Shown here: in pieces, positions 24,049 through 28,876 of the stretch
How the letters are laid out: every line of letters begins with the position of its first letter
Position numbering within the stretch: position 1 is the first letter of the stretch
NCBI GenBank assembly: GCA_050292445.1
Contig: JBNKLQ010000047.1
Coordinates: forward strand, 1 to 28,876
DNA length: 28,876 bases
Source: Leptofilum sp050292445
Lineage (GTDB): Bacteria; Chloroflexota; Anaerolineae; Promineifilales; Promineifilaceae
Reading direction: 5' to 3'
Program-made: the position numbers and the translations under genes
Notes under the pieces: model-generated
Seen by the model: only the letters and a program-made list of their open reading frames with translations
Database searches by the model: none
What the model was told of the DNA's origin: nothing

Positions 24049-24699
24049 TCATTCAGAGGAAACAATGCCCTTTTGTACGGCATAGGTCGCCGCTTGTGTG
24101 CGGTTTTCCAGCTGCAACTTGGCAAGGATATGGCTAATATGCGTTTTGACGGTGTTGGTGGTAATGAAGAGCTCTTCGGCAATTTGGGGATTACTGGCTC
24201 CCTGCGCTAGCAAAGTTAGAACTTCTATTTCACGCTCGGTCAATTCGTCGGCGAGGCGAGCATCACCATTCCCATTACTGGCCATAATTTTTAAGAGGCG
24301 GCTGGCCATGGCGCGCGTCATGGCAACTTCATTACGGGTCACCCCGGCCAAAAGCTCAAACAATTCAGTTGCATCCAAATCCTTGAGCAAGTAGCCAGCC
24401 ACGCCCAGGCGAACAGCTTCTTTAAGATGTTCATCTTCCTCAGACGCTGTCAGCATCACAATGGCAATGTCGGGTAGTGATTGCCGGATTTGACGCGTGG
24501 CTTTTAATCCATCCCCATCCGGCATCTGGATGTCCATCAAGATGACATCTGGCCGTAATTGGTTAGCCAGCTGAACGGCTTCTTGCCCAGAGGCTGCCTC
24601 GCCAATCACTTCAACCAAATCATCGTGAGCACGCATAAGGCCAATTAATCCCTGGCGAAACAGCTTGTGATCATCGGCAACAACAATTTTTAGTGTCAT
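24049..24699 (-). CDS. NarL/FixJ-type response regulator
   Basis: 216 aa. The receiver domain (1-120) has acidic pocket D9/D10, phospho-acceptor D56 in VILMDIQMP, T83 and K105 in GYLLKDLD. A linker follows, then the LuxR/NarL helix-turn-helix (TEREIEVLTLLAQGASNPQIAEELFITTNTVKTHISHIL). The ATG at 24699 has GAGGAA about 6 bases upstream; the longer TTG start at 24726 lacks a site. It is encoded 59 bp after the second DmsC-like gene and directly before the oxidoreductase operon. It is therefore the expected output of the kinase at 25699-27759 and the probable regulator of the operon that follows. Confidence 0.94.
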   Translation of the reverse strand: MTLKIVVADDHKLFRQGLIGLMRAHDDLVEVIGEAASGQEAVQLANQLRPDVILMDIQMPDGDGLKATRQIRQSLPDIAIVMLTASEEDEHLKEAVRLGVAGYLLKDLDATELFELLAGVTRNEVAMTRAMASRLLKIMASNGNGDARLADELTEREIEVLTLLAQGASNPQIAEELFITTNTVKTHISHILAKLQLENRTQAATYAVQKGIVSSE

Positions 24700-24758
24700 A
24701 ATCGTTTCCTCGATGGGTGACGACAACGAATTTGCGTAACAAACGAATTGAAACCACG

Positions 24759-25679
24759 TTAAATTCCTGTCCGAACATGGGTGGCATAAAATAAGAATCG
24801 TCCCAATATTTCGGAGATCAGGACCAATAAACAGGCAAGATAAATGGCAGTTGTCATTTCAAATTTTGGCTTTTTACTACGCAGCAAAATATAGGCAGTG
24901 AGCCCAAACCAACCCACGCCGGTAAACAAGGCAATGTAACGCAGCCCCAAAAGTGGCTGATAAAGACCCAGCAACAGAACCAGACTGGTCTGTGCCGATA
25001 ATTCTCCCTGGTTTAGATTCATGATGAGCATGAGGTTGAGGATCAGGGTGATAACGGCCGTTCCCCCCGCCACTCCCGCCAGCCAAACAAATGATTGATG
25101 GACAATCTGCCGCCGTACGGCCGTATCTGCCGCACCAGCCACCTCAGACACTTTTAGATCCATCACTAACAGCACAGCAACGGCCGTAACGCCCAAAACT
25201 ATGGCGGACAACAAGAAAGAAATGATAGTCAACGATGAATTCCATGAGGAATGGGTCGGCAATAAATAAATATGGGACATGCAGTAAATACTCAAGCTGC
25301 CCATCAACAGCGCCAACCAGCCAAGGAAGGTAATCAACCGAGAATGACCGTAAGTAAACCATTGTACGTAGGCAATCCCGCCAACAATCAGAAAAAACGA
25401 AATGGTGAAAAGAATTTCACGGCTTAGCCAGGATGAGCGTAAATTTAGCGTAGCCAGCAGTGAGAAAATGGGGTGGCTCAGGTGAAAATGAGAGCCGATG
25501 ATGGCGGCAATGATGGTTAGAAAAACAGCCAGCACCGGAATGCGAATGATGTGATCTGTAACGGAACGGCCGTGCTGCCGAATGGCAACCGCGCGTATGA
25601 GCCACAGACCGAGCAAGGCTCCCACTGCCAGCTGCATCAAAATGGTATAAACCGGTAAAGCCCACTCACGAACGTTCAT
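24759..25679 (-). CDS. Stand-alone DmsC-like membrane protein encoded between kinase and response regulator
   Basis: 306 aa, the same length as the DmsC-like anchor at 19687-20607 and clearly homologous: HFHLSHPIFSLLATLNLRSSWLSREILFT and ISEILGRFLFYATHVRTGI parallel its blocks, though the GNPLNAPRA segment has diverged. About eight hydrophobic helices. There is no catalytic or iron-sulfur partner next to it; its neighbours are the histidine kinase (19 bp upstream) and the response regulator (59 bp downstream). Either it is an alternative anchor for the oxidoreductase, or it has become a membrane redox or quinol sensor for the two-component system. The context favours the second, but the sequence alone does not prove it. 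It has no clear ribosome-binding site, so translation may depend on the kinase gene. Confidence 0.87.
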   Translation of the reverse strand: MNVREWALPVYTILMQLAVGALLGLWLIRAVAIRQHGRSVTDHIIRIPVLAVFLTIIAAIIGSHFHLSHPIFSLLATLNLRSSWLSREILFTISFFLIVGGIAYVQWFTYGHSRLITFLGWLALLMGSLSIYCMSHIYLLPTHSSWNSSLTIISFLLSAIVLGVTAVAVLLVMDLKVSEVAGAADTAVRRQIVHQSFVWLAGVAGGTAVITLILNLMLIMNLNQGELSAQTSLVLLLGLYQPLLGLRYIALFTGVGWFGLTAYILLRSKKPKFEMTTAIYLACLLVLISEILGRFLFYATHVRTGI

Positions 25680-25698
25680 AATGTTTTTTGAGGTACCA

Positions 25699-27759
25699 CT
25701 ATTGCAGCACCAGATTTTGCTTGCGCAGTTTTTCTTCTGCCAGGCAAGGGAAACGACACAGGATCGAGGTCCCTTCGCCTGGCCTGGAATGCACCGTCAA
25801 CTCCCCGCCAACCGCTTGCGCCCGCTCGTGCATTGTCTGCAAACCAAAACTGCGTTTGCCACCGTTCTGGCTTACAAAACCAACCCCATCATCAATCACT
25901 TCCATCAAGAGATATTCACACTGGTTGGCATTATTCTGCTTTTGCACAATGCGCACACGCACAGAATTGGCCTGCGCATGTTTACGCACGTTGGTCAACG
26001 CTTCCTGCAAAATGCAAACGAGCTGCACTTCGGCTAACGAAGCCAGGTTCAACGAACCTTCTACTTCATTCTTAAACTGGGCCTCAATCCGCGTCTGAAT
26101 GCCAAATTCATTTAGATATTCATCAATGGCAGAGACCAGACCTTTTTCATTGGCCAGCGTGGTGCGCAAGCTGAGGATATTTTCGCGGACGTCAGCATGG
26201 GCCAGCTGGACGGCCTGGCGCATTTGGTCCAGTTCATTGCGCAACGCTTCCTGTTTGCCCCGCTTGAGCAGCGTTTCTAGAGTTTGCACCTGCAAATTTA
26301 GGTAACCTAAGACTTGTGCCAGCCCATCATGCATTTCACGGGCGATTCGCCCGCGCTCTTCGATAATGGAAAATGATTGCAGTTGTGAGGTCATAAGGCC
26401 ATGTTGAATGGCAATCACCACCTGGTCAGCCAGACACTCCAACCAGATGAGATCGGTTTCTGAATAAGGTTCCCCTTCATGCCGAGCGATCCATAAAGCC
26501 CCAATCGGTTTATCATCCAGGTCAAGCTGAACCGCCGCCACCATGCTGGCCATGTTTTCACTAAAAAAGCACAGATTCTCAAAGTTTTCTGGTGGTTCAC
26601 CGGCCGCAGAACAGTAAGAGCCTGTGTGGTACAGGGTGTTCAAGATAAGGGGATTTTCAACCTTGACCGGGGAATCAACAATTTTTGTCTGGCTGTCGTT
26701 GGCGTAACATTTCAATTCCAGGTCAGGCAGATCGCCAGTTAAAAGGGCCAGCCCCATGAAATTGGAGTGGAGCAGTTTACGGCCGTTATCCACAATGTAA
26801 AGCAGAATATCATCCACATCTTCCAGCTCAGCAATGTGGCGGCTGATGCTGATCAGTGCGTCTGTCCAGTTTTCGGCCGTTTGCCGGGCTGCAATTTGTG
26901 CCTCAAAAGCCAGTTTCTGCGCTCGATCCCGCTCATTTTGCAGCTCACGCATTTGCCGTTTGCGGATGGCGTCAAAAACATCTAAGCCCCTCACCACAAA
27001 TGCGGTCACCGCAAATGCCGAAAGCATCCGCCAAAATTGAATCGGCAAACCGGTGGTTTCTAAAACGCGATCATAATCGAGCCAATTCATCAGCCCAAAT
27101 GGTTTTTCCGGTTCTGCTTGTTCGCCGCTAAAGGCATCATAAATTGTGCGGTTGTAGTTGTAGTAAGATGCCGGTCCATAAGGGGCTGCGGGAACGACCA
27201 ACCCGACCACAAACGCCTCAAACAAAAAGGCCAGTCCGGTTGCCAGCATAAGCCCGGCCACATCATGATAGCCATGCCCTTTTTGCTCACGCCATTGCCG
27301 CAAAAAACCAATGCCAGCCATAATGCTGCCGGGTAAATAAAGCAAATACCGTGACCAGATATCAATTGGGATTTCAATAGGTGACGGCGTGATAAAGGTG
27401 GTAGAAGCGTACGTGATGACAAAGGCAATGGGAACGATTAACAAGCCGGGAATAAGATGAATCCAGGCCGGTAAGGGAGTGATTTTAGTCAAAACGCCCC
27501 AGCCAAAAATAAGCAGCAGCAGACCACTGGTAGGCTGGAGAATCATTCTGATTACGTTGGTAATCTGATCGACCTCTGGATTTGCCCCGTAAGTGTGAAG
27601 CATGTCCAACCAGGCGATGGTTGCGTAGGCAAAGCCAAAAGCAGACAGCCAGGGAATCTGTTTCCGCAACGGTGTGTCATCGCCGTGACGAAATTGAAGG
27701 CCGGCTGCCAAACCCAAGGTAAAAAAGGCTAAGCCATAAAAAAAATAGACTGCAATCAT
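25699..27759 (-). CDS. NarX-like membrane sensor histidine kinase with GAF domain
   Basis: About 686 aa. The N-terminal 270 residues hold six to seven hydrophobic helices. A coiled-coil-like stretch (IRKRQMRELQNERDRAQKLAF) follows, then a GAF-type domain (about 300-455) containing several Cys. The HisKA_3 block RIAREMHDGLAQVLGYLN carries the phospho-accepting His (about 477), and the ATPase domain has EALTNVRKHA, DDGVGF and FGLQTMHERA. The ATG at 27759 is chosen one base after the upstream stop because it leads straight into the first TM; the longer start at 27789 overlaps the neighbour. No periplasmic ligand domain of NarX type is seen, so the signal probably comes through the membrane helices, the GAF domain or a partner protein. 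Confidence 0.92.
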   Translation of the reverse strand: MIAVYFFYGLAFFTLGLAAGLQFRHGDDTPLRKQIPWLSAFGFAYATIAWLDMLHTYGANPEVDQITNVIRMILQPTSGLLLLIFGWGVLTKITPLPAWIHLIPGLLIVPIAFVITYASTTFITPSPIEIPIDIWSRYLLYLPGSIMAGIGFLRQWREQKGHGYHDVAGLMLATGLAFLFEAFVVGLVVPAAPYGPASYYNYNRTIYDAFSGEQAEPEKPFGLMNWLDYDRVLETTGLPIQFWRMLSAFAVTAFVVRGLDVFDAIRKRQMRELQNERDRAQKLAFEAQIAARQTAENWTDALISISRHIAELEDVDDILLYIVDNGRKLLHSNFMGLALLTGDLPDLELKCYANDSQTKIVDSPVKVENPLILNTLYHTGSYCSAAGEPPENFENLCFFSENMASMVAAVQLDLDDKPIGALWIARHEGEPYSETDLIWLECLADQVVIAIQHGLMTSQLQSFSIIEERGRIAREMHDGLAQVLGYLNLQVQTLETLLKRGKQEALRNELDQMRQAVQLAHADVRENILSLRTTLANEKGLVSAIDEYLNEFGIQTRIEAQFKNEVEGSLNLASLAEVQLVCILQEALTNVRKHAQANSVRVRIVQKQNNANQCEYLLMEVIDDGVGFVSQNGGKRSFGLQTMHERAQAVGGELTVHSRPGEGTSILCRFPCLAEEKLRKQNLVLQ

Positions 27760-27760
27760 T

Positions 27761-28225
27761 TCATGCTGCTGGCAAACGCCCCATCGCACCCAAGGCCCAT
27801 TTCATGCATTTGTGGAAGGGGTCAAAAAACATCATGGGGCAACCGCCAGCAATAACCTGAATGCCATTTTCCTGGCAAACGGCCGTTGCCTCATCAGACA
27901 CACTAGACGGCATAAACGTATTATTGTGCATCCAAACACGAGGCACACCGGCGGCCACACAATCTTGCGCAATTTGGGCGCTTACCTCAGGTGATGTGAC
28001 TAGAATTGCCCCATCTACTCCCCCAGGAATTGCCTGCATATTGGGATAACAGGTCACATCTTCTACCATTTCTGCATGGGGATTTACGGCAAACGTTTCG
28101 TATCCCTTGTCGCGCAACGTGCGGAAAATGCCGTTAGCCGTTTCGTTTTTATTGCGGGACACACCGGCAACGGCGATACGTTTCTGGGCAAGAAATTCCT
28201 TGGCCAATTCATCAAAATGACTCAT
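27761..28225 (-). CDS. CoA-binding domain protein (YccU-like)
   Basis: 154 aa, a single Rossmann-type CoA-binding domain: IAVAGVSRNKNETANGIFRTLRDKGYETFAVNP near the start, GAILVTSPE in the middle and VIAGGCPMMFF near the end. This is the length of the stand-alone CoA_binding_2 family; the physiological role of the family is not established. The start has AGGAG 6 bases upstream. It ends one base before the kinase start, so it heads the signalling operon, though its link to the redox system is unclear. Confidence 0.9.
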   Translation of the reverse strand: MSHFDELAKEFLAQKRIAVAGVSRNKNETANGIFRTLRDKGYETFAVNPHAEMVEDVTCYPNMQAIPGGVDGAILVTSPEVSAQIAQDCVAAGVPRVWMHNNTFMPSSVSDEATAVCQENGIQVIAGGCPMMFFDPFHKCMKWALGAMGRLPAA

Positions 28226-28626
28226 TTCAAGCTCCTTCCTATCCTACGCACTGTAGGAAATAGATTCCGAAATTACAGTTTGCCTCTATTCAAAATCATC
28301 TCTTACCTACAGCAGGGGTCATAGTGATAATCACCCTGTTTATTGATGATAGATGTCACAACCGACGGCCGTTTTCAGCTACGCAATACAAAAGGTGAAT
28401 AAACTCATCTCCCGCTTATGCTTTTTGTAACTTTTCCAGTAAACAACAATGATTTAAGGTGGTAGAAGGAGCGTCAGACCTTTCTTCCGGGAATCGATCC
28501 TAAAGTCTTTGCGACCGGGTATCACTGAGCTGGCATCCATCCCCATCTTGGTCCAAAAACGATATCCCCGATCACCTGGAGAACGGCCTTTATCGCAGGG
28601 TGTTTTCACCCTGCAGGAGGAAAATG
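28226..28626. promoter_or_regulatory. Divergent intergenic region at the right end
   Basis: About 400 bp without a supportable gene. Seen: dyad TCCTAC-GCACT-GTAGGA (28242-28258), about 17 bases upstream of the CoA-binding gene; GTGATAATCAC (28324-28334); one copy of the iterated palindrome at 28365-28372; a GTAACTTTT word (28427-28435) shared with the other divergent region; and a strong hairpin at 28595-28614 next to the plus-strand ribosome-binding site. I see no unambiguous promoter for either direction. Confidence 0.5.
28595..28614 (+). promoter_or_regulatory. Hairpin abutting the ribosome-binding site of the right-end gene
   Basis: GCAGGGTG-TTTT-CACCCTGC is a perfect 8-bp stem with a 4-base loop, followed immediately by AGGAGG (28615-28620) and the start codons at 28624/28627. 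It could tune translation, stop incoming transcription or, as DNA, serve as an operator of the GGTG-N4-CACC type. Confidence 0.6.
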
Positions 28627-28876
28627 ATGAAGGTCAAAACTATTTTAATCATCGACGCTATCGTCTTGCTTGTGTTTGGAGTCGGTTTTTTGTTTGCCCC
28701 CGTATGGTCGATGGAGCTGTTTGACATTTCCCTCGACACCGCCGGCATCCTGATGACCCAGCTTTTGGCAGCAGCTTTCCTGGGCTTTGCCATTTTAGAC
28801 TGGATGGGCCGCAACTATGCCGTGGCTGATGATGTTCGGCCGTTAATCGCGGCAAACTTCATCATGAGCGCAGTAG
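28627..28876 (+). CDS. Small integral membrane protein, N-terminal part (3' end off the window)
   Basis: 83 codons are present and open to the edge. A first TM (TILIIDAIVLLVFGVGFLFAP), a short outside loop (WSMELFDISLDTAG) and a second TM (ILMTQLLAAAFLGFAILDWM) are followed by a polar GRNYAVADD turn and the start of a third hydrophobic stretch. This pattern fits a widespread family of about 130-aa four-helix membrane proteins of unknown function. Two ATGs lie at 28624 and 28627; AGGAGG is 3 and 6 bases away, so the second is preferred. Confidence 0.75.
   Translation, partial: MKVKTILIIDAIVLLVFGVGFLFAPVWSMELFDISLDTAGILMTQLLAAAFLGFAILDWMGRNYAVADDVRPLIAANFIMSAV

Larger units (their letters stand above)
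2748..28843. repeat. Highly iterated palindrome ACGGCCGT, dispersed
   Basis: By eye I count 34 copies of ACGGCCGT plus 8 of the 7-mer CGGCCGT without the leading A. About one 8-mer copy in two such windows would be expected by chance at balanced base composition. Many copies extend to AACGGCCGTT (2748, 4468, 5108, 10677, 14509, 18588, 19491, 20230, 25053, 27888) or to TACGGCCGTA (16989, 25116). Further copies are GAAACGGCCGTTTC (12820, 16723) and the 16-bp GGAAACGGCCGTTTCC (8580-8595). Nearly all lie in coding sequence and in all three codon phases. Behaviour resembles the HIP1 octamer of cyanobacteria; role unknown. Confidence 0.9.

Noticed and set aside
28509..28724. 71-aa plus-strand open frame at the right end
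   Set aside because: It overlaps in another frame the better-supported membrane protein, which has AGGAGG and clear TM segments.
1..28876. tRNA, rRNA, insertion sequences or integrase genes
   Set aside because: None found by reading both strands; there are no terminal inverted repeats flanking a transposase and no cloverleaf with a recognisable TTC loop.

Overview
The window looks like the chromosome of an uncultured or little-studied member of the Chloroflexota (Anaerolineae/Caldilineae type). This is inference from sequence style: a solute-binding lipoprotein with a long Glu/Ala/Met linker, a very large MalT-like LuxR regulator with an extra N-terminal domain, roughly balanced base composition and Shine-Dalgarno-led operons. 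No rRNA, tRNA, CRISPR array, integrase or insertion sequence was seen.

Region 1 (about 1-8200, minus strand) is a nutrient-uptake operon, read from right to left. It encodes a family-5 solute-binding lipoprotein, two Opp/Dpp-type permeases, two ATPases, a YdjC/ChbG-type carbohydrate deacetylase and the N-terminal part of a GH3 beta-glycosidase that runs off the left edge. The two carbohydrate enzymes suggest that this 'peptide-type' transporter carries oligosaccharides. A 361-bp divergent intergenic region with several dyads separates it from a plus-strand 999-aa MalT/LAL-type LuxR regulator (8536-11535), its likely regulator.

Region 2 (11646-28225, minus strand, 14 genes) is a respiratory island, read from 28225 down to 11646. 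It runs: CoA-binding protein; NarX-like membrane histidine kinase; a stand-alone second DmsC-like membrane anchor; NarL-type response regulator; a 212-bp promoter region; DmsA-, DmsB- and DmsC-like subunits of a Tat-exported molybdenum oxidoreductase; two related multihaem cytochromes c; a secreted, membrane-anchored FecR-like protein; a TorD-family chaperone; a polyferredoxin; a radical SAM enzyme; and an FmdE-like zinc-ribbon protein. Many junctions overlap or lie within a few bases. The inferred picture is a molybdoenzyme fed by or feeding quinol through the anchor, wired to extracytoplasmic multihaem cytochromes, matured by TorD and perhaps by the downstream Fe-S/radical SAM/FmdE module, and controlled by the adjacent kinase-regulator pair. 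The substrate is not determined by the sequence.

Region 3 (28226-28876) is a divergent intergenic region followed by the start of a small plus-strand membrane protein that runs off the right edge.

The most unusual signals are: (a) 34 copies of the palindrome ACGGCCGT (42 counting the 7-mer CGGCCGT), used in all three codon phases; (b) CXXCK haem-binding motifs in both multihaem cytochromes, two of them in one protein; and (c) a DmsC-like anchor encoded between the kinase and its response regulator, which suggests a membrane redox sensor.
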